From Chachezhania sediminis (lineage in GTDB: Bacteria > Pseudomonadota > Alphaproteobacteria > Rhodobacterales > Rhodobacteraceae): DNA of 64,000 bases. The number at the start of each line of letters is the position of its first letter. Within the stretch, counting starts at the first letter, position 1. The stretch lies in NCBI RefSeq assembly GCF_009765275.1, contig NZ_VOPH01000001.1, positions 186,001-250,000 of the forward strand. The letters are read 5' to 3'. Shown piece after piece: positions 44,075-54,001 of this stretch. The notes under the pieces were generated by a model. It did no database searches. It saw only the letters and a program-made list of their open reading frames with translations, and was not told the origin of the DNA. A program made the translations under genes and the position numbers.

Positions 44075-44890
44075 CTAGAACAGGATGCCTGCACCGACCC
44101 CGAACAGCACCTGGTCCCGCGCGCCGCGCATGCTGACGATCGGGCTGTCCTGCGCGTCGCCCAGGATCCGGTCGTAGAGGACGCCGGCCCCGACAAAGAA
44201 CTTCTCGGACAGGGGCTGGATGAAAACCGCCGACAATCGCACGTCCCGCAGCCCCGCGCCCGCCTGATAGGCCGGCAGGCCCGTCGTCGCCGACCCCTGC
44301 GGCGTGACCGAGAAATAGGTGTCCATATAGTTTCCCGACCCATAGGTCGTGGCCACCGACAGCCCCACGGCGGAATAGCGGAACACCGGCAGCCAGCGGT
44401 TCACGGACAGACCCACGGTATAGCCGTCATGGACCCCGCCCACGTCATAGGTGATGTTGCCGCCGATCCGCAGCCGGTCGCGCACGTCTTCGCTGGGCCG
44501 GTAGACCCGGGCCAGGAAAACGCCCAGTTCGGTCGTGTCGTCGATTTCCGGCAGGCCGTTGACCACCTCGTCGATCACGTCGTCCCGTCCGAAGCGATAG
44601 ACCAGCGCCGGCCCCGCCCGCCAGTGCGGATGGTCCAGGACGTTCGCGCTCAGGTAATTGCCGACCAGGTCGACATAGCGCCGCCCCCAGCTCAGATGCA
44701 CGCCCGGCGCCGCCCCGGCCTTATAATCCGAGGACCCGAAATAGTCCGGCGTGGCCCCGACGCCGATGCCCGCGAAGTTCGGCGCATAGCCCGGCGCGAT
44801 CACCAGCGGAGAGGTCTGGGCCATTGCCGCCACCGGAAAACTGCCCGCAACAGCCACGGCCAACCTGCCGAAAAGGTTCCGAATACCCAC
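44075..44890 (-). CDS. MipA/OmpV family outer-membrane protein
   Basis: A 271-residue protein with a signal peptide (GRLAVAVAGSFPVAAMA) followed by APNFAGIGVGATPDYFGSSDYKAGAAP, typical of MipA/OmpV, and alternating strands ending in GAGILF, a terminal phenylalanine as in outer-membrane barrels. In E. coli MipA is a scaffold for murein enzymes; it is notable that a lytic transglycosylase is the next gene upstream, though the two are separated by a repeat. Confidence 0.88.
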   Translation of the reverse strand: MGIRNLFGRLAVAVAGSFPVAAMAQTSPLVIAPGYAPNFAGIGVGATPDYFGSSDYKAGAAPGVHLSWGRRYVDLVGNYLSANVLDHPHWRAGPALVYRFGRDDVIDEVVNGLPEIDDTTELGVFLARVYRPSEDVRDRLRIGGNITYDVGGVHDGYTVGLSVNRWLPVFRYSAVGLSVATTYGSGNYMDTYFSVTPQGSATTGLPAYQAGAGLRDVRLSAVFIQPLSEKFFVGAGVLYDRILGDAQDSPIVSMRGARDQVLFGVGAGILF

Positions 44891-45085
44891 CGCCGACCTA
44901 CTCCGCTACAGTACAATTCCTGGCCCCGGACGCTGACGCCCCGGATGCCGGCTACCATGTGGCACGGTGCAACCTCCGCGGTCCAGACCTCCGCGGCCGA
45001 AAGTCGCGAAACCTTGCCCGGCGCACACCCGATCCATCCTTCCTGGGCCCCGGATCGCCGGTTCCGCACATCCGCGCGCGCACAA

Positions 45086-45155
45086 CTTCTTTGGTCTTCA
45101 AATACCTCGGGGGGAGTCCGCCTCAAAAGGCGGACGGGGGGCAGCGCCCCCCTGC
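45086..45155. repeat. Single copy of the GC-rich intergenic repeat
   Basis: Reads from ACTTCTTTGG through CAAATACCTCGGGGGGAG, a GTCCGCC/GGCGGAC hairpin, to GGGGGGCAGCGCCCCCC. It is the same unit as in the inverted pair at 3347-3498, here alone downstream of the transglycosylase gene. It may serve as a terminator-like hairpin. Confidence 0.6.
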
Positions 45156-45167
45156 CCGATCAACCGA

Positions 45168-46418
45168 TCAAAGCCGCCGCAGAAGATCCAGCGACGGATC
45201 CCCGTTAACCGGCAGCCCGTTGACCCGCTGGAAGTCTTCGATCGCCGACACGGTCTTCTTGCCGATCACCCCGTCTGGCGTCCCGGCATCGAAACCCTTG
45301 GCATTCAGCCCCGCCTGCAAAGCCTTCCGGTCGTCGATCGACAGGCCGTACTGATCGTCCGGGAACTCTGTCCTCAGCTTCGATCCGCCCTTCAGCCGGT
45401 CCGACAGGTGCCCTACGCCGATGACATAGTTCACGGCGTTGTTGTAGCGTGCCAGCACCTCGAAGTTCCGGAACACCAGGAAAGCCGGCCCGCTGGGTCC
45501 TTGCGGGATCAGAAGCGATGCGGACCCGTAATCCGGCACCGCCCCGCCACCTGCCAGCCGCACGCCCAAAGACGCCCAGGACGCAACGCTGCGGTTCTTG
45601 CCGCGCCCCGCCAGCCCGGTGTTGAAACCGCCGGGCAGCGCCACCTCGACACCCCAGGGCTGACCCGTGCGCCAGCCCGCCTTGGCCAGGTAATTCGCGG
45701 TGGACGCCAGCGCATCGGCCGGATTGCTGTCCCAGATGTCGCGCCGCCCGTCGCCGGTGAAGTCCACTGCATAAGCCAGGTAGGAGGTCGGGATGAACTG
45801 GGTATGGCCCATGGCACCCGCCCAGCTGCCCTTCATCTTGGCGGGGGTCGTGTCGCCCGCCTGCAGGATCTTCAGCGCGCCCATCAGCTGGCTTTCGAAG
45901 AACTCGCCCCGCCGCCCGTCATAGGCCAGCGTCGACAGGGCGGAAATCACGGGGGCGGACCCCATGCGCGTGCCGTACTGGCTTTCCACGCCCCAGATCG
46001 CCGCCACGACCGCCTTGTCAACGCCATAGCGCGCCTGGATCGCGTCCAGCGTCCGGCTTTCCCGGCCCATGGCCTGGCGGCCCATCGCCACGCGCTGGTC
46101 GTTGGCGGTGATGGCCAGGTAATCCTCCAGCGTGCGGGAAAATTCGGCCTGGTTCCGGTCGCGCTCGATCACGCCGGGAAGGTAGCCCGCGCTGCGCAGC
46201 GCCGGGTCCAGCGTCGCCGCGTTGATCCCCCGGGCCGAAGCGCGGGCGCGGAACCCCTGCAGCCAGGCGTCATAGCCGCTGTTGGGCACCGCCTGCCACG
46301 CAGGTTCTGCCACCGGGGCCGGACCCCCGCCGCCCACGCCGCAGGCCGAAAGACCTGCCGTTGTCATCAGCGCCGCCATCCCGGCCAGCGCCCGTCGTCT
46401 GTCAATCTGAATGCTCAT
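45168..46418 (-). CDS. Lytic murein transglycosylase (MltB type), lipoprotein
   Basis: A 416-residue cell-wall lytic enzyme. The N-terminal signal ends in a lipobox (LSAC), with an RRR before the hydrophobic core that could be a Tat signal. The catalytic domain contains VAAIWGVESQYGTRMG, whose glutamate is the catalytic acid, and AGAMGHTQFIPTSYL. A peptidoglycan-binding domain closes the protein (LNAKGFDAGTPDGVIG). ATG 46418 was chosen over 46469 because of the signal position. Confidence 0.92.
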   Translation of the reverse strand: MSIQIDRRRALAGMAALMTTAGLSACGVGGGGPAPVAEPAWQAVPNSGYDAWLQGFRARASARGINAATLDPALRSAGYLPGVIERDRNQAEFSRTLEDYLAITANDQRVAMGRQAMGRESRTLDAIQARYGVDKAVVAAIWGVESQYGTRMGSAPVISALSTLAYDGRRGEFFESQLMGALKILQAGDTTPAKMKGSWAGAMGHTQFIPTSYLAYAVDFTGDGRRDIWDSNPADALASTANYLAKAGWRTGQPWGVEVALPGGFNTGLAGRGKNRSVASWASLGVRLAGGGAVPDYGSASLLIPQGPSGPAFLVFRNFEVLARYNNAVNYVIGVGHLSDRLKGGSKLRTEFPDDQYGLSIDDRKALQAGLNAKGFDAGTPDGVIGKKTVSAIEDFQRVNGLPVNGDPSLDLLRRL

Positions 46419-46531
46419 GCCTCGTCCCGTTCTGCGACAGGGTTTTTGTTGCCCCGACCCTACAGCCATTCGCGTTCCGGTGGAAGCATTGCCCGCTTGC
46501 CGTGGTCCATCTGCCGACCCATATCTTGCAC

Positions 46532-47212
46532 ATGCTGAAGCTGACCCCGATCCTTCTCGCCGTGCTTTACGGTCTGGCCTACTACCGCTTCTCGGTCTGG
46601 CGCACCCATCGCGAGCTTGACCAGCGGTCTACCCCGCTGGCCGATCCACGCCTGAAGGTGCTGACCGACCGGCTGGCGCGCGCGCTGGACCTGGACCGGA
46701 TCCCGGTTCACATCTACGAGATCGAGCCGGTCAACGGCCTGGCCGCCCCCGACGGGCGGATCTTCCTGACCCGTGGATTCTACGAGAAATACCGCACCGG
46801 TGCGGTGACGGGCGAAGAGATGGCCAGCGTCATCGCGCACGAGCTGGGTCATGTCGCCCTAGGCCATTCGCGCCGGCGGATGATCGACTTTTCCGGGCAG
46901 AACGCGATCCGCACGGCGCTGATGATGGTGCTGGGCCGGCTGATCCCGGGGGTTGGCATCATGGTCGCCACCCTTCTGACCTCGCTTCTGTCTGCGCGCC
47001 TGTCACGCGGCGACGAATACGAGGCCGACGCCTATGCCGCGGCCCTGCTGACCAAGGCCGGGATCGGTATCGAGCATCAAAAGTCGCTGTTTCGCAAACT
47101 GGACGGGCTGACCGCCAACATGGGTGGCGCGCCGGCCTGGCTGCTGAGCCACCCGAAGACCGACGAACGCATTGCGGCGCTGGACGCGCTTGAAGCCCGC
47201 TGGCAGGCCTAG
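46532..47212 (+). CDS. M48 family metalloprotease
   Basis: A 226-residue zinc protease of the M48 (HtpX/Oma1-like) family. One N-terminal hydrophobic helix anchors it (ILLAVLYGLAYYRF), the active site is H103-E-L-G-H107, and DEYEADAYAAALL supplies the third ligand. It probably acts in membrane protein quality control. ATG 46532 was chosen because the helix follows; the upstream frame overlaps the transglycosylase start and has no similarity. Confidence 0.9.
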   Translation: MLKLTPILLAVLYGLAYYRFSVWRTHRELDQRSTPLADPRLKVLTDRLARALDLDRIPVHIYEIEPVNGLAAPDGRIFLTRGFYEKYRTGAVTGEEMASVIAHELGHVALGHSRRRMIDFSGQNAIRTALMMVLGRLIPGVGIMVATLLTSLLSARLSRGDEYEADAYAAALLTKAGIGIEHQKSLFRKLDGLTANMGGAPAWLLSHPKTDERIAALDALEARWQA

Positions 47213-47214
47213 GG

Positions 47215-47766
47215 TCAGGCCCCTGGACCCGTCAGGGCCTTGCCAAAGCGCGGCAGGCGCGCCTTCTTCATCAGCGCGCGCATCTCCCACGACCGGCCGG
47301 ACAGGCGGTTGGCCTCGTCCAGAACGGCCCGGGCCGCCTGCCGCATCTCGTCAGGATATTGGCCGAAGGCATCCAGCAGCAGCGCATCGGGATCGATCCG
47401 CAGCAGGCCTTCCTCTGCCAGGATGTTGCGGGGGAAATCCTTGGCATTGACCGTGACGATCCCATCGGCCGAACCAGTGACCGCCACCGCCAGAACGTGA
47501 AGATCCGCAGGGTCCGGCAGCCACAGCCGCGCCTCCAGCCCCGGGGCCGGTGCGATCAGCGCACCGGGCCAGTTGGCCCGCAGCAGGGCGATTTCGCCCT
47601 CGGCCTGCATCGTGCCGGTGGGTCCGTGCTTGGCCGCGGCGCGGACCCATTCGCCCAGGATCCGGTCGGACCAAAGCGGCACGAAGGAGCCCGCGCGCGC
47701 GGCCCCCAGCAACAGGCCTCGCATCGCGGTCGGGAACAGGACGCAGGTATCCAGGACCAGCCGCAT
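47215..47766 (-). CDS. PIN domain protein (RSP_2648 family)
   Basis: A 183-residue PIN-type nuclease-like protein. The acidic cluster is present: LDTCVLFP at the start, LPDPADLHVLAVAV in the middle and VTVNAKDFP. It matches the PIN family named after R. sphaeroides RSP_2648. It overlaps the upstream methyltransferase stop (ATGA), so it is translationally coupled. No antitoxin gene lies next to it, which argues against a simple toxin-antitoxin pair. Confidence 0.82.
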   Translation of the reverse strand: MRLVLDTCVLFPTAMRGLLLGAARAGSFVPLWSDRILGEWVRAAAKHGPTGTMQAEGEIALLRANWPGALIAPAPGLEARLWLPDPADLHVLAVAVTGSADGIVTVNAKDFPRNILAEEGLLRIDPDALLLDAFGQYPDEMRQAARAVLDEANRLSGRSWEMRALMKKARLPRFGKALTGPGA

Positions 47767-49010
47767 CAGGGCAGCCGGTAGAAGACCGCTTTCAGGTACC
47801 CTGTCTCTGCCAGTTGCGGCAGCTGCGGGTGGTCGGCCCCGGCAAAGCCGGTATGGATCATCTGCGCCGTCCGTCCCGCCCGGCCCAAGCCCCGGGCCGA
47901 GGCCTGCCGGAACGCTGTCAGGTCTACCGCATGGGAACAGGAACACAGGCCCAGGTAACCGCCCGGCTTGACCAGCGGCGCGGCCAGCCGCGCCACGCGT
48001 TCATAGGCCCGAAGGCCCGCCTCGAGCGCCTGCTTCGACGGCGCGAAGGCCGGCGGATCGCAGATCACCAGGTCGAACTGCAGCCCGTCTTCGTAAAGCT
48101 GGTTCATCGCCTCGAACGCATCGCCGGTGCGCGTCGCAAAGCGATCCGCCACGCCAGAGGCCTGCGCGCCCTCTTCCGCCAGGCTGAGGGCGGCGGCAGA
48201 GCCGTCGACCGCCAGCGCCCGGTCCGCGCCTGCGGCCAGTGCCGCAAGGGCGAAACCGCCGACATGCGAGAAGACGTCCAGCACCTTGGCCCCGCGCGCC
48301 AGGCGCGCGGCAAAGGCATGGTTCGGACGCTGGTCATAGAACAGGCCCGTCTTCTGGCCGCCGGTCAGGTCGGCCATGTATGTGGCACCGTTCATCGGCA
48401 CCTTGACCGGCCATTCCGGCGCCGAGCCGGCCAGGACCGTGCTGACATCGTCCAGACCTTCCAGCTTGCGGGTCCGGCCGGATGCGTTCTTCAGCACGTT
48501 GGTGCAGCCCGTCACCTCGATCAGCGCGCGGGTCAGCGGCTCCAGCAGGCGGTCGGCCCAGGCGGCATTCGGCTGGATCACGGCGGTGTCGCCGAAGCGG
48601 TCGACGATGACGCCGGGCAGGCCGTCGGCCTCGGCATGGACCAGGCGGTAGAACGGCGCCTCGTAAAGCCGGGTGCGCAGCGATTGCGCCAGCGCCAGGC
48701 GGTCGGCAAACCAGGCCACGCCGATCTGAGCCAGGGGATCGCGGTCCAGCATCCGGCAGGCGATCCGCGACTGGGTGTTGACGGACACCAGGCCCAGCGG
48801 CTCGCGCCCTGCATCCTCCAGCACCGCAAGGGTGCCGGGGGCCAGGTTCTTGGTCCGCCGGTCGATCACCAGTTCGTTGTCGAAGGCCCAGGGGCTGCCA
48901 TGCCGGATCGCGCGGGCATTGGCCTTGGGCTTCAGACGCACCACGGGACGGCTGGTCCCATTGGTCGTCACGGCATCGTCGGCCGCGCTGTCGGAAAAAT
49001 CGTCGCTCAT
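47766..49010 (-). CDS. RlmI-like rRNA methyltransferase
   Basis: A 414-residue SAM-dependent RNA methyltransferase. An N-terminal PUA-like domain (RHGSPWAFDNEL) precedes the Rossmann fold with VLDVFSHVGGFALAAL and the DPPAFAPSK motif, as in RlmI, which makes m5C1962 in 23S rRNA. Length and domain order fit. The PIN gene downstream overlaps its stop. Confidence 0.88.
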   Translation of the reverse strand: MSDDFSDSAADDAVTTNGTSRPVVRLKPKANARAIRHGSPWAFDNELVIDRRTKNLAPGTLAVLEDAGREPLGLVSVNTQSRIACRMLDRDPLAQIGVAWFADRLALAQSLRTRLYEAPFYRLVHAEADGLPGVIVDRFGDTAVIQPNAAWADRLLEPLTRALIEVTGCTNVLKNASGRTRKLEGLDDVSTVLAGSAPEWPVKVPMNGATYMADLTGGQKTGLFYDQRPNHAFAARLARGAKVLDVFSHVGGFALAALAAGADRALAVDGSAAALSLAEEGAQASGVADRFATRTGDAFEAMNQLYEDGLQFDLVICDPPAFAPSKQALEAGLRAYERVARLAAPLVKPGGYLGLCSCSHAVDLTAFRQASARGLGRAGRTAQMIHTGFAGADHPQLPQLAETGYLKAVFYRLP

Positions 49011-49052
49011 GCGCGCGCTCCTACTAGGATCGGCGGGGGTGCGAAAGGAAAA

Positions 49053-49337
49053 CTATTCCGGGTGCCGCGCACGATAGCCGCCGCGCCGCTTCGCCTTTTC
49101 CGCCGTTTCCGTACCGGCGCGCAGCACGCCCGTCATCGGATGGTCCGGTGCCTGACGGTCGTAATGCGCCAGCAACTGCGCCGACGCGTGCTGCATCGGC
49201 ACATCGTCCTTCAGGCTAAGCGCCCAGTCGAGGAAGATGGTCCGGCATTCCGGTTCGGTGATGCCATCGATCCGGTAGGCCTCGGCGATCAGGCGCCGCG
49301 GGTCCAAATCTTCGATGCTGTCTTCGGTCTCGCTCAT
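49053..49337 (-). CDS. Conserved small protein of unknown function
   Basis: A 94-residue acidic-then-basic protein (IEDLDPRRLIAEAYRIDGIT, ending KRRGGYRARHPE). Its start overlaps the glnE stop by four bases (ATGA), so it is coupled to glnE. Cysteine C32 lies in ECRTIFLDWAL. I do not recognise a family; the link to GlnE suggests a shared transcript, not necessarily a shared function. Confidence 0.7.
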   Translation of the reverse strand: MSETEDSIEDLDPRRLIAEAYRIDGITEPECRTIFLDWALSLKDDVPMQHASAQLLAHYDRQAPDHPMTGVLRAGTETAEKAKRRGGYRARHPE

Positions 49338-52135
49338 GCGGGTGCCCCTTCGCCGACGATGGCCTCGATGGCGTCGGCTACTGCGTCATACCGGTCTTGC
49401 AGCGCCTGTTCCAGTTCCTCCATCGACTCGAAGCCGGTGCTGCGGGTCAGGAAGGCGGCCCCGCCTTCGCCCAATTCGTCTGCGGTCAGCGGCACATCGG
49501 AAATCAGGCGCATCGCCATGCGCACCGCCCAGAACAGGTTGAAGCTGACCGTCAGCCTTTCACGGGTGGCGGTGGGCATCCAGCCCGCGGCCTCGGCCGC
49601 GCGCAGTCCCGCGGGCACGTCGCGGTCGGGCAGGCCCGCCAGCAGCGTCCCGGCCTGGGCGATCAGTTCGATATCCTGCAGGCGGCCCGGCCCGGTCTTC
49701 AGGTCCAGAAGTCCCCCCGGCCCCCGCGCCTGGGCGATCCGGGCGCGCATGTCGCGCACCTCGTCCAGGACGGTCCTGACCTCGCGTTTGCGGGACAGGA
49801 TCCGGGTCCGGAAGTCCTCGACATCGATGGCCAGTCCCGGATCGCCCGCGATCACCCGCGCACGGGTCAGGGCCAGGTGTTCCCAGGTCCAGGCATCGTT
49901 TTCCTGATAGTGGCGGAAGCTGGGCCAGCTGGTCGCCACGGGCCCCTGGCTGCCCGACGGACGCAACCGCATGTCGACCTCGTAAAGGCGCCCGCGCGCC
50001 ATCGGTGCCGTCAGCGCGGTGATCAGCGCCTGGGTCCAGCGGGCGTAGTAAGTCCGCGGCGCCAGGGGCTTCGGCCCGTCCGAGCTGTCCGCCTCGGCCG
50101 GGTCGTAGACGACGATCAGGTCCAGGTCCGAGGTCGAGGCCAGCTGCCGCGCGCCCAGGGACCCCATGCCCAGAATCGCCGCCCCGCGCCCCGGCGGCGG
50201 CCCGTGCCGGATGGCGAACTGGTCGGTCACCACCGGCACCAGCGCCCGGATCGTGGCATCGGCCAGGTCGGCATATTGTTCACCGGCCGTATTCGCGTCG
50301 ATCAGCCCCCGCAGGAAATGCACGCCAACCCGGAAGCGCCATTCCCGCGACCAGCCGCGTACCGCGTCCAGCTGGGCTTCGTAATCGGCCTCGCGCAACA
50401 GCATGTCCTGCAGGCCCGCCACCAGCCGGTCGCAGCCCGGCCAGTCGCTGAAGAAGTCGCCACCGATCACCCCGTCGAAAACGGCAGAGTTGTTCGCCAG
50501 ATACCCCGCCAGCGCCGGCGAGGTGCCGACGATGTCGACCAGCAGATCGATCAGCTGGGGATTGGCTTCGAACATGGAAAAGATCTGAACGCCCGCGGGC
50601 AGCCCGGCCAGAAAACGGTCCAGGGCGATCAGCGCCTCTTCCTTCTTGGCGGTGCGGGACAGGCGGGTCAGCAGGTCGGGCTTGATCCGTTCGAAAATCC
50701 GCACGGCACGTTCGGTGCGGAAGGCCGGATAGGTGCTCCACCTCCGCAGGATTTCCTCGTCGAATTCGAAATCGGGCAGTTCGGCGGCCGCCGGGGGCAC
50801 GAGGTCGGGGGCAAAGAAATCTTCGGTCAGCCCGTGCACCTCTGTCAGGCGGTGGTGCAGGTCTTTGACCAGCGCCGGCACGTCGGTGCCCATCAGGCAG
50901 GCGATACGCTCGATCTCCTCGGGGGACTTGGGCATGGTGTGGGTCTGGGCGTCGTGGACCATCTGGATGCGGTGTTCGACGTCGCGCAGTGCACGATAGT
51001 GGATGCCCAGGCGGCCGGCCGTCTCGATCGGGATCCAGCCCTTGGACGCCAGCGCCCGCAGAGCCGGAACCGTGGCCCGGATCCGCAGTTCGGGATCGCG
51101 GCCGCCGGCGATCAGCTGGCCGGTCTGGGTGAAAAACTCGATCTCGCGGATGCCGCCGCGGCCCAGCTTGATGTCGTGCCCCGGGATAGAGATCGGCCCG
51201 TGCGAACGCTTCGATTCCCGGATCCGCTGCAGCATGCGGTGCGCGTCCTCGATCGCGGCGAAGTCCAGATGTCGACGCCAGATGAAGGGGCGGATGTTTT
51301 CCAGGAACCGGTCCCCGGCCGCCAGGTCCCCCGCCGCCGGGCGCGCCTTGACATAGGCGGCCCGTTCCCAGCCGCGGCCCAGGCTTTCATAATACTGTTC
51401 GGCCGCCGCGAAGGACAGGCAGACCGGGGTGACCGAGGGATCGGGCCGCAGGCGCAGGTCCGTCCGGAAGACATATCCGTCCGACGTCCGGTCCGACAGC
51501 ATCGCGCTGACCGAACGGGTGATGCGGACCATGGCCTGCCGCGCCTCCTGGAAATCGTCGGGGTCGTACCGGGTTTCGTCGAAAAGCGAGATCAGGTCGA
51601 TATCCGAGGAATAGTTCAGTTCATGCGCGCCCATCTTGCCCATTGCCAGCATGACCAGGCCCGCGCCGGTGGCGACGTCGTCGACGGTCTGGCCCGGCAG
51701 CTTGCCGCGGCGGACCAGTTCTCCCACCTGGGCGCGGATCGCGACCGTCAGGGCCAGGTCGGCGAAGTCGGTCAGCGTGCCGGTCACCGTTTCCAGCGAC
51801 CAGGCGCCGGAGAGATCGGCCATCGCCGTCAGCAGCGCCACCCGCCGCTTGGCCTGCCGCAACCCCTTCGGCACCACATCGGGCGCCAGTTCGTGCAAGT
51901 CGGCCGACATGCGCTGCAGTGCCGCGGCCGTATCCTCGGCCGCCTCGACGAACCAGGCGCCCTCCTTCTCGACCAGGCTTTTCAGAAAGCTGCTGGACCC
52001 GCCGGCACCGCGCACCAGTTCGGCCATGTCGCCCGACAGTTGCGGCACTGCGTTCGCGGCATCCTGACCAAGGTCGGCATCGAAGGCGCGGGGCAACCGG
52101 GTGATGCGATAGGCCAGGGTGTGGGTCTGCGGCAT
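49334..52135 (-). CDS. glnE: Bifunctional glutamine synthetase adenylyltransferase/removase
   Basis: A 933-residue enzyme with two nucleotidyltransferase halves. It adenylylates and deadenylylates glutamine synthetase in response to PII and glutamine. The N-terminal half contains GKMGAHELNYSSDIDLI and the C-terminal half MGSLGARQLASTSDLDLIVVYD, the two GS-x10-D-x-D catalytic motifs; each is followed by a helical GlnD-UR_UTase segment. Length and arrangement are typical. It complements the ntr genes in this window as part of nitrogen control. Confidence 0.95.
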   Translation of the reverse strand: MPQTHTLAYRITRLPRAFDADLGQDAANAVPQLSGDMAELVRGAGGSSSFLKSLVEKEGAWFVEAAEDTAAALQRMSADLHELAPDVVPKGLRQAKRRVALLTAMADLSGAWSLETVTGTLTDFADLALTVAIRAQVGELVRRGKLPGQTVDDVATGAGLVMLAMGKMGAHELNYSSDIDLISLFDETRYDPDDFQEARQAMVRITRSVSAMLSDRTSDGYVFRTDLRLRPDPSVTPVCLSFAAAEQYYESLGRGWERAAYVKARPAAGDLAAGDRFLENIRPFIWRRHLDFAAIEDAHRMLQRIRESKRSHGPISIPGHDIKLGRGGIREIEFFTQTGQLIAGGRDPELRIRATVPALRALASKGWIPIETAGRLGIHYRALRDVEHRIQMVHDAQTHTMPKSPEEIERIACLMGTDVPALVKDLHHRLTEVHGLTEDFFAPDLVPPAAAELPDFEFDEEILRRWSTYPAFRTERAVRIFERIKPDLLTRLSRTAKKEEALIALDRFLAGLPAGVQIFSMFEANPQLIDLLVDIVGTSPALAGYLANNSAVFDGVIGGDFFSDWPGCDRLVAGLQDMLLREADYEAQLDAVRGWSREWRFRVGVHFLRGLIDANTAGEQYADLADATIRALVPVVTDQFAIRHGPPPGRGAAILGMGSLGARQLASTSDLDLIVVYDPAEADSSDGPKPLAPRTYYARWTQALITALTAPMARGRLYEVDMRLRPSGSQGPVATSWPSFRHYQENDAWTWEHLALTRARVIAGDPGLAIDVEDFRTRILSRKREVRTVLDEVRDMRARIAQARGPGGLLDLKTGPGRLQDIELIAQAGTLLAGLPDRDVPAGLRAAEAAGWMPTATRERLTVSFNLFWAVRMAMRLISDVPLTADELGEGGAAFLTRSTGFESMEELEQALQDRYDAVADAIEAIVGEGAPA

Positions 52136-52311
52136 GGGTCGTCCATCCTGAGCAAGACCGGCATTCGCGTCACGCGAACGAACCGGCCGTTACGGGCGCA
52201 CAGCTTGTGCGCATTCGAAAGCTTTTCGTCAACGCTTGTAGAATACCAATGGTTACGGGAAGACCAATGCCGGCTTGCCTTTGTCTTGTCCCGGCGCCAT
52301 GGTCCGGCGCC

Positions 52312-52782
52312 ATGAGCAAGAGCCTGAAACGCGTTCGTGCCGCGCTGGAAACTGCCGGCATCGACCCCGATATCCGCGAAACCGCGCTGGCGCGCACGGC
52401 GGCCGATGCCGCCGCGGCGCTGGATTGTGACGTAGACCAGATCGCCAAGTCGATCATCTTTGCCGGGAAGACCAGCGGACAGGCGATCCTGTTCCTGACC
52501 GCCGGCGCCCACAAGGTGGACCCCGAAGCGGCCGCCGCCCTTGCAGGCGAGCCGCTGGGCAAGGCCGACGCGGCACTGGTCCGGTCCCAGACAGGCTTTG
52601 CCATCGGCGGCGTCAGCCCGGTGGGCCACCTGACGCAGCCCCGCGCCTTCTTCGACCGGCGCCTGACGCAATATGACGTTGTCTGGGCCGCCGCCGGTAC
52701 GCCGCATCACGTCTTCCCGGCCGAACCGAACAAGCTGGCCCAGATCGCGGGCGCGGAACTGGCCGACTTCTCGGTGCCCTAG
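52312..52782 (+). CDS. YbaK/EbsC-type aminoacyl-tRNA deacylase
   Basis: A 156-residue protein of the YbaK/ProRS-associated domain family, which hydrolyses mischarged tRNA. The lysine in QIAKSIIF and the GGVSPVGHL stretch are conserved features. ATG 52312 was chosen since MSKSLKRVRAAL begins the domain; an upstream ATG at 52207 adds unrelated sequence. No ribosome site is evident. Divergent from glnE. Confidence 0.88.
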   Translation: MSKSLKRVRAALETAGIDPDIRETALARTAADAAAALDCDVDQIAKSIIFAGKTSGQAILFLTAGAHKVDPEAAAALAGEPLGKADAALVRSQTGFAIGGVSPVGHLTQPRAFFDRRLTQYDVVWAAAGTPHHVFPAEPNKLAQIAGAELADFSVP

Positions 52783-53047
52783 GGCCATTCTTCGGGTCTG
52801 CCTTGACCGCAGGATCGACCCGGCCGCAGGCCGGGAAGCGACCGCCCCCGCCGTTTGACTAGGAGGTCGCGGCCCCCGGGTCGGCCGTCGCCCTTATCGC
52901 TTTGTCGACGGCCCTCCGGTCCCGGAAACAGCCTGTAGCGCCGACAGTCGACGCCCCCCCCGGGCGCTCTCCCTCTTGACCGGCGCCGCGGAAGGCGTAC
53001 ATGCGCCCGGCGGGCCCGGTGGCGGCCCGTCCTGCCCCGGGCCCCAC

Positions 53048-53992
53048 ATGATTCCCGTTTCGATGTCGTCCGGCGACCTGCTCGCCGACCGCCGTGCCGA
53101 CTATGCCGAAGGGCTGTTGCCCGGCGATCCCGCGGCCGCCGCCGATCTGTATGCACAGGCGCTGGAACGTGCCCCCGATTGGGCCGCCGGCTGGTTCCGG
53201 CTGGGCGAGATCCGGGCCCAGGCCGCCCTGCCCGGCGCCGATACCGCATTCGAGGCCGCCTTGCAGGCCGATCCCGCCGACCGGCTGGGCGCAAGCCTTC
53301 AGCTGGACCTGCTGCGCGACCGCTCACTGACCGACACGATGCCGCCCGCCTTCGTCGAAACGCTTTTCGACCAATACGCCCCTGAATTCGAAACAGCCCT
53401 GGTCGACCGGCTGGACTATCGTGCGCCCGCGCTGCTGAAAGCCGGGCTGGTGGCGCCGCTTGGCCGGGTGCTGGACCTGGGCTGCGGCACCGGACTGATG
53501 GGGCACGACCTGCGGGACGGCGCCAGTTGGCTGGAAGGCTGGGACATATCGGCCGAGATGCTGCGGATCGCGGGCGACAAGGGCCTCTACGACCGCCTCG
53601 ACAAACGCGACCTGACGGCGCTGGAGCCGCAGGCCGAAGCCTGGGACCTGATCACGGCGGCCGATGTCTTTGCCTATCTGGGGGCGCTGGAAAACATCGT
53701 GGGCTGGGTGGCGCGCGCCCTACGGCCCGGCGGGCGTTTCGCCTTCACCGTCGAAGGCCATGACGGGGCCCAGGCCTATGTGCTGCGGGACAGCCGTCGT
53801 TATGCCCATGCCCGCCCTTATCTGGAAGCGTTGATGGACCAGGCGGGATTCGACGCGAAGATCGGTCAGGACGTCCTGCGCCAGGACCGGGGTGCTCCGA
53901 TCCGGGGGTTCATCGTCCACGCCGTGAAACGTGCAGCCCCCGGGGGACCGGCCGACCGCGACGGTACGCGGCGGGAACCGGCCCTCCTCTGA
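53048..53992 (+). CDS. TPR-containing SAM-dependent methyltransferase
   Basis: A 314-residue protein. The first 100 residues form TPR-like helices (DYAEGLLPGDPAAAADLYAQ, WFRLGEIRAQ) and the rest is a class I methyltransferase with the SAM motif VLDLGCGTGLMG and DLITAADVFAYLGAL. Similar TPR-methyltransferases are common in Rhodobacteraceae; the acceptor is unknown. Start could also be the ATG at 53063. Confidence 0.82.
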   Translation: MIPVSMSSGDLLADRRADYAEGLLPGDPAAAADLYAQALERAPDWAAGWFRLGEIRAQAALPGADTAFEAALQADPADRLGASLQLDLLRDRSLTDTMPPAFVETLFDQYAPEFETALVDRLDYRAPALLKAGLVAPLGRVLDLGCGTGLMGHDLRDGASWLEGWDISAEMLRIAGDKGLYDRLDKRDLTALEPQAEAWDLITAADVFAYLGALENIVGWVARALRPGGRFAFTVEGHDGAQAYVLRDSRRYAHARPYLEALMDQAGFDAKIGQDVLRQDRGAPIRGFIVHAVKRAAPGGPADRDGTRREPALL

Positions 53993-54001
53993 GGCGCTGC
54001 C

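Noticed and set aside
47215-49010. PIN protein as a toxin of a toxin-antitoxin pair
   Set aside because: The overlapping neighbour is an rRNA methyltransferase, not an antitoxin, and no small DNA-binding gene is adjacent.
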